DNA of 55,711 nucleotides from DASPPF01 sp032906705 (GTDB lineage Archaea; Thermoproteota; Nitrososphaeria; Nitrososphaerales; Gagatemarchaeaceae), in contig JAJTZC010000006.1 of assembly GCA_032906705.1 (NCBI GenBank), positions 1 to 55,711 of the forward strand. The letters run 5' to 3'. Made by a program: the position numbers and the translations under genes. Numbering within the stretch: position 1 is the stretch's first letter; each line of letters starts with the position of its first letter. Below are positions 41,534-49,253 of the stretch, piece by piece. The notes below the pieces were generated by a model, which did no database searches, was not told the origin of the DNA, and saw only the letters and a list, made by a program, of their open reading frames with translations.

Positions 41534-42160
41534 ATGGATCGGCTAACAGAATCCCTGAAGGGAGTGGAGAAGCGTCTCTCTGACCAACTGGAACGCCGCG
41601 ACCGGCTCTTGAAGGAGAGCAGAGACGTGATTTCATCATGCTCGAGGACAATAATCGACGTGCACGGCGGCAAGCGCGCCGAGGCAGGCAGGGAGTTGGC
41701 CCGAGCTCGCACGCTCCTAAGGTCTCTGAAGAAGCTGGCTGACGGCCCGGTGACGAGATACCTTATCTCCCCAGAGACGGAGTTCGTAGAGGCCTCCGCG
41801 GTCTATGCGCTTGCAAAGGGAGGGCAGATACCTTCGAGGGAGGCTCTCGATGCCTCTCCCGAGGCATATCTGCTCGGTCTGCTCGATACCGTCGGCGAGC
41901 TGAAGAGGCTTATCCTGGATTCGATCATGGATAGCGACATCAAGAAGGCGAAGAGGTTCTTTGATCAAATGGAGTCACTCTATTCCGCCTGCTCTCCTCT
42001 TGCTGTCTACGACCACGTGGTAAACGGGACGCGCAGAAAGATAGACGTGGCCAGGATGCTGGTTGAGGACACTCGCGGCTTGCTCATGGAGGAGGTCAGG
42101 AGGGAGATGGTGAAGTCCTCGATGGACAGGGTCTACAAGAAGCTCGGCAGCGTCGGCTAG
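41534..42160 (+). CDS. translin-family RNA-binding protein
   Basis: The 208-aa all-helical protein resembles archaeal translin/TRAX homologues: ERRDRLLKESRDVISSCSRT, then ARTLLRSLKKLADG and YLLGLLDTVGELKRLILDS. Translin-TRAX complexes bind and cleave short RNAs in eukaryotes; archaeal homologues form octameric or hexameric shells, but their role is unclear. It overlaps the convergent HTH-RibL gene by 4 bp. Confidence 0.85.
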   Translation: MDRLTESLKGVEKRLSDQLERRDRLLKESRDVISSCSRTIIDVHGGKRAEAGRELARARTLLRSLKKLADGPVTRYLISPETEFVEASAVYALAKGGQIPSREALDASPEAYLLGLLDTVGELKRLILDSIMDSDIKKAKRFFDQMESLYSACSPLAVYDHVVNGTRRKIDVARMLVEDTRGLLMEEVRREMVKSSMDRVYKKLGSVG

Positions 42161-42756
42161 GCAAGGTCTGCGAGTATCTTCGATGTCTTGATCTCCGGGC
42201 TAATCGCGCCGAGCCTGACCACCTTGAGCCGCATGCCTCTCCTCTCCGCCTCTCTCTCAATTTCTCCCTCTGCGTGATACTGGTCGTAACCCAGCGCTAC
42301 CACGTCGGGTTTCACCCTCTCGAGCGATTCGTAGATGTTGCCTTCGACGCCCAGGATCGCCGCATCGACTGCCCTGACCGAGGCGAGGAGAGATAGTCTG
42401 TCCTTCTCTGAAGAGATGGGTTCCCTTCCCTTCCGCCTCCTAATCGTCGAGTCCCTTGCCACCACTACGACGAGTACGTCGCCCAACTTCTTCGCCTGGA
42501 CTATGGTGTGAAGATGACCCGGGTGGATCAGCTCGAAACTCCCGCCTATGAAGACGACCTTGACCCTCTTTCTTCCCTTTTCCGTGAGCCTGAGACGGGA
42601 CCCATGCCTCTCGACCAGGCCCTTGGCCTTCAATGATGATAAGCGGCGCGCGACATTCTTGGTTCCTTCCCCAGTCCTCTTTGCCAGTTCACTCGAACTC
42701 GCTGTATTCGTCAGCGTCAGCGAGAAGATTTCGCCCAGGATTCGCCTGTCGTTCAT
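42157..42756 (-). CDS. winged-helix fused to FAD synthase-like nucleotidyltransferase (RibL-type)
   Basis: The 199-aa protein has an N-terminal winged helix (about 1-65; SSSELAKRTGEGTKNVARRL) joined to a cytidylyltransferase-like domain with the HxGH motif in GSFELIHPGHLHTI and the ISSEKDR signature. Archaeal RibL of this fold adenylates FMN to FAD. The HTH fusion suggests autoregulation or moonlighting in gene control. It follows dphB by 3 bp in the same operon. Confidence 0.85.
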   Translation of the reverse strand: MNDRRILGEIFSLTLTNTASSSELAKRTGEGTKNVARRLSSLKAKGLVERHGSRLRLTEKGRKRVKVVFIGGSFELIHPGHLHTIVQAKKLGDVLVVVVARDSTIRRRKGREPISSEKDRLSLLASVRAVDAAILGVEGNIYESLERVKPDVVALGYDQYHAEGEIEREAERRGMRLKVVRLGAISPEIKTSKILADLA

Positions 42757-42759
42757 CCC

Positions 42760-43800
42760 TTACCACTCGACCTTGACTACGCCTGAGAAGTTCAGCGAGT
42801 CGAGGAGCCCTTCTGCGTACCCTATGCTCAACATTGCGAGTTCGTCCTCGCCCTTTGCCAGAAAGTTCTCAGCGTCCCTCATGTAGAGCTCAACGTTCTC
42901 GACCACCGTGTCGTACCGAGTGTCGAGGTTCCTTCGAGCCAGCTCGAGAGCCTTCTTCGTCTTTCCGACATAGCGGGGGACTAGGGTCGCGGCGGTCCGC
43001 TTGACTCTGCTCGAATTTGCGTGCACCCTGTCCTTGTCGATGTCGAACACGGCCTCGATTGCCTCCGACTCTGTAAAATGAAGCGAGCCAGGGATGACTA
43101 TGCAGTGAGGCGCGGCGCCGTATTCCCCGCTGCCGAGCTCGGAGAACGAGCCAGCGGCGTATGCCTCGTCTGACCTGCCAAGCCTGCTCAACACGAGGGC
43201 AAACGTGTCCACCGACAGAACATCTCGCTTGAGGTTCGCTTCGGCGTCGAGGAGCCCCCGGATTGCTTGGTTTGGCGAGACCCCCTCGCCTGCATCCACG
43301 TCGTATTCAAGCAGGAGCAGGCTATGGGCGCCCTCCAGGAGATTTTCATGTATGATCTGGTACACTTGGGACAGCCGTTTCAGAGAGTCTCTGGTGGCAG
43401 TGACCGTCCTGGAGAACTTGTAGTAGTGGAGCCCGGATGCGCTGGCCGCGGCAGTGCCAATCGTAGCCGAGTGGACTATGCTGGTTGCGATTCCAGCCTT
43501 GATGGCCCTCACCCTCAGCTCACCGTGCGTTGTGGCTATCATTGGGTCGCCTGGTACGGCGAGGACAACCCTCTTGGACCTCGATTCAGTCAGTATGGAC
43601 TTGCCATCTTCCACAAATGCCCTGTCTACCACGGTCAGGCTCCTTCCTCCCTGTTTCTCGAGCTCTGACACGAGGCTGGGGTCGTGGGGCGTGGTGTAGT
43701 ACTCGAGGAAGGCCTCGTCTGCCCTCCGTATTTCCTCCAGACCTTCGACGCTGACTCCCTTTGGCCCAAGTCCGAGGCCGACGAAGGTCAGGCTACCCAT
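42760..43800 (-). CDS. dphB: diphthine synthase fused to DUF357
   Basis: Residues about 1-260 are diphthine synthase, a SAM-dependent methyltransferase that modifies the EF-2 His on the way to diphthamide: LTFVGLGLGPKGVSVEG, LAVPGDPMIATTHGEL and HSATIGTAAASASGLH. Residues about 270-346 match DUF357, a helical domain (NVELYMRDAENFLAKGEDEL, then GYAEGLLDSLNF). DphB alone is normally about 255-265 aa, so this is a fusion. The ATG lies about 29 nt from A/T-rich sequence also used by tRNA-Lys. Confidence 0.92.
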   Translation of the reverse strand: MGSLTFVGLGLGPKGVSVEGLEEIRRADEAFLEYYTTPHDPSLVSELEKQGGRSLTVVDRAFVEDGKSILTESRSKRVVLAVPGDPMIATTHGELRVRAIKAGIATSIVHSATIGTAAASASGLHYYKFSRTVTATRDSLKRLSQVYQIIHENLLEGAHSLLLLEYDVDAGEGVSPNQAIRGLLDAEANLKRDVLSVDTFALVLSRLGRSDEAYAAGSFSELGSGEYGAAPHCIVIPGSLHFTESEAIEAVFDIDKDRVHANSSRVKRTAATLVPRYVGKTKKALELARRNLDTRYDTVVENVELYMRDAENFLAKGEDELAMLSIGYAEGLLDSLNFSGVVKVEW

Positions 43801-43825
43801 TTCGGCCGCTGAACCGATTGTCGGC

Positions 43826-43840
43826 TAATAAAGTAAATAT
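43826..43840. promoter_or_regulatory. A/T-rich promoter between dphB and tRNA-Lys
   Basis: TAATAAAGTAAATAT is the only A/T-rich block in the 66-bp gap. Its right half is about 30 nt before the tRNA 5' end (43867) and its left half about 29 nt before the dphB ATG, so it probably holds TATA boxes for both directions. Confidence 0.5.
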
Positions 43841-43890
43841 CCCTGACAAGATTGCCCAGAACCTGCGGGCCCGTGGCTCAGCCAGGTTAG

Positions 43891-43907
43891 AGAGAAATCT
43901 CGACTAC
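43891..43907 (+). other. tRNA intron 1 (D-arm), 17 nt
   Basis: A BHB motif can form: central helix GGTT/GACT (two G-U pairs), bulges AG|A and AC|A, inner stem GAG/CTC with loop AAAT. The repeated bases GAG allow equivalent boundaries one or two nt downstream, but only this choice builds the full motif. Confidence 0.75.
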
Positions 43908-43922
43908 AGCGGCTGGCTCTTA

Positions 43923-43937
43923 GCTAGCGTGGGAGAC
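43923..43937 (+). other. tRNA intron 2 (37/38), 15 nt
   Basis: Canonical position. Central helix CTCT/GGAG (one G-U), bulges TA|G and AC|A. The inner stem is minimal. Confidence 0.8.
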
Positions 43938-43953
43938 ACCAGCATGTCGTGGG

Positions 43954-43974
43954 AGGCGCGAAAGCGCCCACGAA
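43954..43974 (+). other. tRNA intron 3 (T-arm 53/54), 21 nt
   Basis: A textbook BHB: central helix CGTG/CACG, 3-nt bulges GG|A and AA|T, inner helix GGCGC/GCGCC closed by a GAAA tetraloop. Removal restores a perfect T-arm. Confidence 0.88.
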
Positions 43975-44075
43975 TTCGAATCCCACCGGGCCCGCTCTCA
44001 CGCCCGCAGAGCCACGTTGCAATCGACTACCGCCCTCTTTATCACGGTGTGATCGATTGGGTCGAAGGACCACCG

Positions 44076-45449
44076 TTGAGGCCTGCAATAGCCGACGATA
44101 TCCTGCAGCTCGTGGGGAACACCCCGATGGTCAGGCTCAACAAAGTAACGCGTGGGCTGCGCCCCAAGATCTACGCGAAGCTCGAGTTCCTGAATCCCGG
44201 CGGGAGCGTCAAGGACCGCGTCGGTCTGGCCATGCTCCTCGACGCGGAGAAGAGAGGTGTGATCAGGCCGGGCTACACGATAATCGAACCAACCTCTGGG
44301 AACACAGGGATGGGACTCGCCATTGCCTCAGTGCTGAAGGGCTACAGAATCATCTTCACTGTCCCGGACAAGATGAGCAGGGACAAGATGGACCTGCTGA
44401 GGGCGTACGGAGCCAAGGTCATCGTGACACCTTCGAACGTTCCCCCGAGCCATCCAGCAAGCTACGTGAGGGTGGCCGAGCGGCTCGCAAGAGATACTCC
44501 TCGCTCATTCATGCCCAATCAGTACTCCAACCCCGCCAACCCCGATGCCCACTTCCAGACCACAGGTCCTGAGATTTGGGAACAGATGGAAGGGAGGGTC
44601 GATGTGTTGGTGGCCGGGGTCGGAACGGGCGGCACGGTCAGCGGCACGGCGAGGTACCTAAAGTCGAAGAACAGCAAGATCAGGGTGGTTGGAGTGGACC
44701 CAGAAGGGTCCATATTGACGAGCGTTTTCTACGGTAACGCGGGCAGAGCACACAGCTACCGCCTAGAGGGGATTGGCGAAGACTTCATGCCGGCGACCCT
44801 CGACCTCGGAGTCATCGACGAAATGGCGACAGTCACGGACAAGGACGCGTTCCTGATGACCAGGAGGCTGGCCATGGAAGAAGGAATCCTCGCTGGGGGC
44901 TCGTCGGGAGCGGCGGTATTCGCCGCGCTCCGGGTGGCGGGGAGTATGCGCAAAGGCCAGAGCATAGTCGTCATACTGCCAGACACTGGCAGGAGCTACA
45001 TCAACAAGATATACAACGACGACTGGATGGCCGAGTACGGCTACATCAAGACGCAGGAGCGGAGAATCGCCGTCGATGATGTCCTGAGATTCAAGTCGAG
45101 GCGGATCTCCAAGGTGGTCTCGCTCTCGCCCTCCGACAGTGTCGGGAAGGCGATTAGGCTAATGCGGAAGTACGACGTCTCTCACCTCCCGGTAATCAAG
45201 AGCGGCGCGCAGGTGGGCAGCCTCAGTGAGGTGTCCCTCATGAGGAAGATGAGCTCGAAGCGCGTCTCCCCAGACACGATAATCAGGGATGCGATGGACG
45301 AGCCCCTACCCACGGTCAGGAAGCAGGACAGGATCCTGAACCCGCTGAATGTGCTCAAAGACAGGGGCGCCGCGGTGGTGCTGGACGGGAGCCGGGTCGT
45401 AGGCATAATTACCACGATAGACGTGATAAACTACGTTGCCAAGAGATAG
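44076..45449 (+). CDS. cystathionine beta-synthase (PLP domain plus CBS pair)
   Basis: The 457-aa protein has a type II PLP domain (residues about 1-320) with the Lys in NPGGSVKDRVG, the SGNTGMG loop and GVGTGGTVSGTAR, then a tandem CBS pair (about 335-455; YDVSHLPVI, VVGIITTIDVINYV). It condenses Ser and homocysteine to cystathionine, or acts as cysteine synthase. The downstream gamma-lyase favours reverse transsulfuration. The TTG at 44076 follows TTTATC at 44037; longer upstream frame is inside tRNA-Lys. Confidence 0.9.
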   Translation: MRPAIADDILQLVGNTPMVRLNKVTRGLRPKIYAKLEFLNPGGSVKDRVGLAMLLDAEKRGVIRPGYTIIEPTSGNTGMGLAIASVLKGYRIIFTVPDKMSRDKMDLLRAYGAKVIVTPSNVPPSHPASYVRVAERLARDTPRSFMPNQYSNPANPDAHFQTTGPEIWEQMEGRVDVLVAGVGTGGTVSGTARYLKSKNSKIRVVGVDPEGSILTSVFYGNAGRAHSYRLEGIGEDFMPATLDLGVIDEMATVTDKDAFLMTRRLAMEEGILAGGSSGAAVFAALRVAGSMRKGQSIVVILPDTGRSYINKIYNDDWMAEYGYIKTQERRIAVDDVLRFKSRRISKVVSLSPSDSVGKAIRLMRKYDVSHLPVIKSGAQVGSLSEVSLMRKMSSKRVSPDTIIRDAMDEPLPTVRKQDRILNPLNVLKDRGAAVVLDGSRVVGIITTIDVINYVAKR

Positions 45450-46599
45450 GCAGTTGAAGTTCGGAACGAGGGCCGTCCACTCGGGCGAGGAGCCCGACCT
45501 CGGAGCCACGGGCGACGTCGTCTCGCCGATTCACCTCTCCGCCACCTTCGCAAGAAGATTCATCGGAAGACCACCCAAGGGTCTGGAATACTCTAGGACA
45601 GCCAACCCGACAAGGCTTGCCCTGGAGAAGCGGCTAGCCTCCCTGGAGAACGCGAGTTACGCGCTTGCGTTTGCATCAGGCATGGCCGCGGAGACCACCG
45701 TCCTCCTCTCACTCCTCGAACGCGGCGACCACGTGGTGGCCTGCGACGACCTGTACGGCGGCACAAGGAGGCTCTTCCAGAGTACGATGGCCAAGTTCGG
45801 AATCGAGTTCACCTATGTGGACGCGAGAAGTCCGTCGAGGGTCTCGAAGGCCCTCAGTGAGGATACGAAGCTGCTGTGGCTAGAGAGCCCGACGAACCCG
45901 CTAATGAGGCTCTGCGACATCCGCAGAATCTCTAGGCTCGCTAAGGGGCACGGGATTCCAACTGTCGTGGACAACACCTTTGCCAGTCCGTACGTGCAGA
46001 ATCCGCTGGACCTCGGAGCTACTGTTGTAGTTCACAGCACAACAAAGTACATCGGCGGTCACAGCGACCTAGTGGGCGGGGCGGTAATGCTGTCAGACCG
46101 AGGGCTCTTCGAGGCTATCAAGTTCAATCAGAACGCAGTGGGGGCCGTCCCGTCTCCATTCGACTGCTTCCTAACGCTGAGAGGGTCCAAGACGCTTCAT
46201 CTGCGCATGGAGAAGCACAGCTCGAACGCCCGTCGGGTTGCCGATTTCCTAGAGCGCCACAGGAAGGTCGTGCGCGTGAACTATCCCGGACTGCCCGGCC
46301 ACCCACAGCGCACGCTAGCAAAGAAACAGATGCGGCTCGGCGGCGGGATGCTCTCGTTCGAGCTGAAGGGAGGTCTCCCGAGCGTGAAGAGGTTCCTCAG
46401 GAGACTCGAGGTCTTCTCCCTCGCGGAGAGCTTGGGGGGTGTCGAGTCCCTCGTGGACCATCCCGCGCTGATGACCCACGCGAGCGTGCCCGCCAAGGAG
46501 AGAGAAAGGCTCGGCATAGGGGACGGGTTGCTGAGGCTCTCCGTCGGGGTCGAGGACCCGGAGGACCTGGTCAGCGACCTCAGGTCGGCACTAGCCTAG
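45436..46599 (+). CDS. cystathionine gamma-lyase / gamma-synthase
   Basis: The 387-aa PLP enzyme of the Cys/Met family shows SRTANPTRLALEKRLASLE, ASGMAAETTVLLSLL, the PLP Asp in VVDNTFASPYVQNPL and the Lys in HSTTKYIGGHSDLVGG. It would cleave cystathionine to cysteine, 2-oxobutyrate and ammonia. The TTG start at 45436 lies within the end of the CBS gene (14-bp overlap), so both enzymes of reverse transsulfuration are coupled. Confidence 0.92.
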   Translation: MPRDRQLKFGTRAVHSGEEPDLGATGDVVSPIHLSATFARRFIGRPPKGLEYSRTANPTRLALEKRLASLENASYALAFASGMAAETTVLLSLLERGDHVVACDDLYGGTRRLFQSTMAKFGIEFTYVDARSPSRVSKALSEDTKLLWLESPTNPLMRLCDIRRISRLAKGHGIPTVVDNTFASPYVQNPLDLGATVVVHSTTKYIGGHSDLVGGAVMLSDRGLFEAIKFNQNAVGAVPSPFDCFLTLRGSKTLHLRMEKHSSNARRVADFLERHRKVVRVNYPGLPGHPQRTLAKKQMRLGGGMLSFELKGGLPSVKRFLRRLEVFSLAESLGGVESLVDHPALMTHASVPAKERERLGIGDGLLRLSVGVEDPEDLVSDLRSALA

Positions 46600-46626
46600 C
46601 CGACTGCCGCGCGGTTTATAGAGCGA

Positions 46627-47157
46627 GTGGCGCGAGGCAGGTTCGACTTGTACACGAGCACAATCGTCGACGACGAGGCTCATTGCATGGAAATAATGCG
46701 CGGCATGGAAGAAGCCTTCTCCCACAGAGATGAGTTCTACTTCACCAATGTCCTGAAGAAGGAGCCGAGCTTGGTGCTCAGGGTTCATGCTGTCTGCATA
46801 CTCGCGGAGGTGGGGGGTGAAGCCTCCATCAAGCCGCTTGCCGACGTGCTCTTTCACGACCCAGACCCGCTGGTCAGGCACGAAGCCGCTTTCTCGCTTG
46901 GACAGATAGGGCTCTCCGCCGCGGACGAGGCTCTGGAGAAGGCGATGCTCTCCGACCCTGACCCGATAGTCAGACACGAATCGGCCGCTGCCTTGGGTTC
47001 GATAGGAAGCGCCTCCGCCGAGGCGGCACTCCGAAAGGCCCTTTCCGACAAGGCCGAGATTGTCAGCAACTCTGCCAGGGCCTCGCTATTCAACATCGAG
47101 TTTCTGCGGCGATACTCGATCGGCGCGTCCGCCAGGGAAAGGGCGCCCAGGCCTTGA
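46627..47157 (+). CDS. HEAT-repeat (PBS lyase-like) protein
   Basis: The 176-aa protein carries three or four HEAT-like repeats, seen in LFHDPDPLVRHEAAFSLGQI and MLSDPDPIVRHESAAALGSI, with the family's DxxxxVRxxAAxALG pattern. Such proteins are scaffolds or related to deoxyhypusine hydroxylase, but no His-Glu iron motif (HE pairs) is obvious. GTG at 46627 opens the frame; a TTG at 46648, about 30 nt after TTTATA (46615-46620), fits leaderless initiation better. Confidence 0.82.
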   Translation: MARGRFDLYTSTIVDDEAHCMEIMRGMEEAFSHRDEFYFTNVLKKEPSLVLRVHAVCILAEVGGEASIKPLADVLFHDPDPLVRHEAAFSLGQIGLSAADEALEKAMLSDPDPIVRHESAAALGSIGSASAEAALRKALSDKAEIVSNSARASLFNIEFLRRYSIGASARERAPRP

Positions 47158-47312
47158 CGCCAACTTCGTGGACGTCAACTCAAAGTGCCAAGACAATTGC
47201 TTCACAATTCCGAAGCAACGGGGGCCGCATCAAGACCTTTGAAGCAAAGAACTTGCGTTGCCCCGAAGCGTCAAACCCTTAAGGTACTCAAAGCTCTAGG
47301 ACGGCCATCTTC

Positions 47313-48062
47313 ATGAGGCTCGAAGGGAAGCGTGCCCTGGTCACGGGCTCTTCGCGGGGCATTGGCGCTGAGATTGCCCGGCTGTTCGCGAGAGAGGGGG
47401 CTCGCGTCGTGGTGAACTACCGCAAATCGAGTGACGACGCACAAAGAGTAGTGAAGGCGATAAAGGGAGGAGGAGGCGATGTAGTGGCGCTGGGGGGCGA
47501 CGTGTCGGATCCCGAGAGCGTCTCGCGCCTTTACTCGGGGATTAAGCAGCGCTTGGGTGGACTCGACATTCTCGTGAACAACGCGGGACTGTCCGACCGC
47601 TCGATCTGGCGGCCAGAACTCAAGGACACAACTCTGGAGATGTGGCAGAAGGTCTTCGCGGTCGACGCCTTCGGGACTTTCTTATGCAGTCAGGGCGCTG
47701 TTCCTCTCATGACCAGGGGCGGTTCCATTGTAAACGTATCTTCGACCCCCGCGCTCTCGGGAGACGTCGAAGGCCTCGTCTACGCTTCTGCCAAGGGGGC
47801 AGTGATGTCGATGACGAGGATGCTAGCCAAGATGCTGGCCCCCAAGATTAGGGTGAACTGCATGGTATTCGGCTCCTTCGAAACAACCTGGGTGGACTGG
47901 TTGGACAAGAAGCAGGTCGATAGCTACAGGTCAAACATCCCCTTGGAGAGATTCGGGAAGCCGAGAGATGCAGCAAACTTGGCTTTGTTTCTCGCAGGCG
48001 ACGAGTCGAGCTACGTAACCGGGCAATCAATAGTGATAGACGGGGGCGAAGTCCTCCACTAG
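47313..48062 (+). CDS. short-chain dehydrogenase/reductase
   Basis: The 249-aa SDR has the NAD(P) motif ALVTGSSRGIGAEIA, NNAGLSDRSIW, the catalytic Ser in VNVSSTPALSG and YASAKGAVMSM (YxxxK), and the terminal TGQSIVIDGGEV. An Arg following the first strand (NYRKSS) suggests NADPH preference. Substrate unknown. CCCTTAAGG lies about 35 nt before the ATG. Confidence 0.93.
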   Translation: MRLEGKRALVTGSSRGIGAEIARLFAREGARVVVNYRKSSDDAQRVVKAIKGGGGDVVALGGDVSDPESVSRLYSGIKQRLGGLDILVNNAGLSDRSIWRPELKDTTLEMWQKVFAVDAFGTFLCSQGAVPLMTRGGSIVNVSSTPALSGDVEGLVYASAKGAVMSMTRMLAKMLAPKIRVNCMVFGSFETTWVDWLDKKQVDSYRSNIPLERFGKPRDAANLALFLAGDESSYVTGQSIVIDGGEVLH

Positions 48063-48274
48063 TCTTCGGCCGCCTTGTAGAGGCCTCCGCTCTGTTCTAT
48101 TTTTGAGAGCGCTACCTCGACCTCGTCTTCATGCTGGACCACGCCCTTCTTGATAGCCCTCTGCCAGAGGTCCAGGTAGATCCCAAGAGCCTCTCTAACC
48201 TGTTCTGGCTTTTCCTTCTTGGCCTTCTCCAGCTCTCGGAGGTACTCTCCCAAGGTCTTCGCCTTTGCGGGCAC
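48059..48274 (-). CDS. small helical protein, unknown function
   Basis: The 71-aa charged helical protein (LGEYLRELEKAKKEKPEQV, then VALSKIEQSGGLYKAAED) has no recognised family. It is last in a minus-strand run with the mevalonate-decarboxylase homologue 27 bp upstream, and overlaps the convergent SDR by 4 bp. Confidence 0.65.
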   Translation of the reverse strand: MPAKAKTLGEYLRELEKAKKEKPEQVREALGIYLDLWQRAIKKGVVQHEDEVEVALSKIEQSGGLYKAAED

Positions 48275-48301
48275 TATTGTTCCGCGAGCCTAGGACGGGT
48301 T

Positions 48302-49231
48302 TTAACCCTTGGTCGACCGCACGAGCCTTGCTTCGCCGCCAACCTTGGACAGGTGGGCCTTGTACCCGAGCCTGGTCATCTCGGCGAGGACCCTCTTCTC
48401 GTGCTTCTCTGAAGTGTTGATGAACACCGAGGGTCCTGTCTGCATAGAGAAGTAGGCCTCGACCCCTTCCCCCCTCAGCTGCCTCACCTTGTTGATTATT
48501 CTGATCGAGTCCTCCGTCATTATGATCATCCGGCTCTCACCTGTCATCGTGATGCTGTGAAGCTCCAGAGTGTCTCTTTCGGTGAGCACCCCCAGGGACT
48601 CAAGGTCGTTCCCCCTGATTGCCCTCTCCATCTCATCGCACCGTCTTTGGGCCGACTTGATTCTCGCCTCGAAGAATGGGGACGTGAGCACCTCCTTGTG
48701 GGCATCTTCCGTCTTGACTTTAGACGGCAGCGGTACGATGACCATCCTAAGGTCCATGTCTCCGCCGTCAGCGAACCTCTCGGCGTAGGTCTCTTCGTCG
48801 GTCCGCCCAGCGTAGAGCCTCGAGAAGCCCCCGACGAGCGACCGAGAAGCAGAGGCGGCAAAGAGCCTCGCCGACCTCGAGAGCTGCTTCATCTCGGGAG
48901 TGCCTCCCACGAAGAGCCCGTGACAGAGCAGGGTGAGCGCGGCACCGGCAGACGAGGAATATCCGATGCCCTTGGCCTTTCCAGCGGGCACGTTCCTGCT
49001 GTCGATCCGGAAGCTCGCCACTTTCCTTGTCGGAGCTAGGCCCTGCAAGACGGCGCTCAGTCTCTGGTTGGCCGATTCACTGCGGACCCCTTGCACGTAG
49101 ACTCCGCCTTTCTTAGTGTCGGTGATAGAGGCCTCAGTCTTCATGCAAGTGGTGTTCACGGAGATGCTGTCGTGATACGGCAGCCGCAGCTTCCAGTTCC
49201 TCAATCCATGGTACTTCACGAGCGCTTGCAT
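48302..49231 (-). CDS. mevalonate diphosphate decarboxylase homologue, altered active site
   Basis: The 309-aa GHMP-superfamily protein resembles MvaD: ALVKYHGLRNWKLRLPYHDS aligns with the family start, GIGYSSSAGAALT is the nucleotide loop, and SASRSLVGGF keeps the Arg of the substrate site. The DAGPN motif holding the catalytic Asp reads MQTGPS, and the NIA...KYWGK start reads MQA...KYHGL. Homologues with such changes include mevalonate 3-kinases, so decarboxylation of mevalonate diphosphate is doubtful. Isoprenoid metabolism remains likely. Confidence 0.8.
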   Translation of the reverse strand: MQALVKYHGLRNWKLRLPYHDSISVNTTCMKTEASITDTKKGGVYVQGVRSESANQRLSAVLQGLAPTRKVASFRIDSRNVPAGKAKGIGYSSSAGAALTLLCHGLFVGGTPEMKQLSRSARLFAASASRSLVGGFSRLYAGRTDEETYAERFADGGDMDLRMVIVPLPSKVKTEDAHKEVLTSPFFEARIKSAQRRCDEMERAIRGNDLESLGVLTERDTLELHSITMTGESRMIIMTEDSIRIINKVRQLRGEGVEAYFSMQTGPSVFINTSEKHEKRVLAEMTRLGYKAHLSKVGGEARLVRSTKG

Positions 49232-49253
49232 CGTGAATGCCTCCGCTGCCAGC

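Larger units (their letters stand above)
43867..43994 (+). tRNA. tRNA-Lys(CUU) with three introns
   Basis: The 128-nt gene gives a 75-nt tRNA after removing three introns: 43891-43907 (D-stem, between positions 22 and 23 or equivalents), 43923-43937 (canonical 37/38) and 43954-43974 (T-arm, 53/54). The spliced form has perfect arms: acceptor GGGCCCG/CGGGCCC, D GCTC/GAGC, anticodon GCTGG/CCAGC with loop CTCTTAA (anticodon CTT), T GTGGG/CCCAC with loop TTCGAAT. Discriminator G73; CCA is not encoded. It is a t6A substrate of the nearby KEOPS enzymes. Confidence 0.92.

Noticed and set aside
43761..44075. Long in-frame N-terminal extension of the cystathionine beta-synthase
   Set aside because: It reads straight through tRNA-Lys and its introns and is not like any PLP enzyme; the true start is near 44076.
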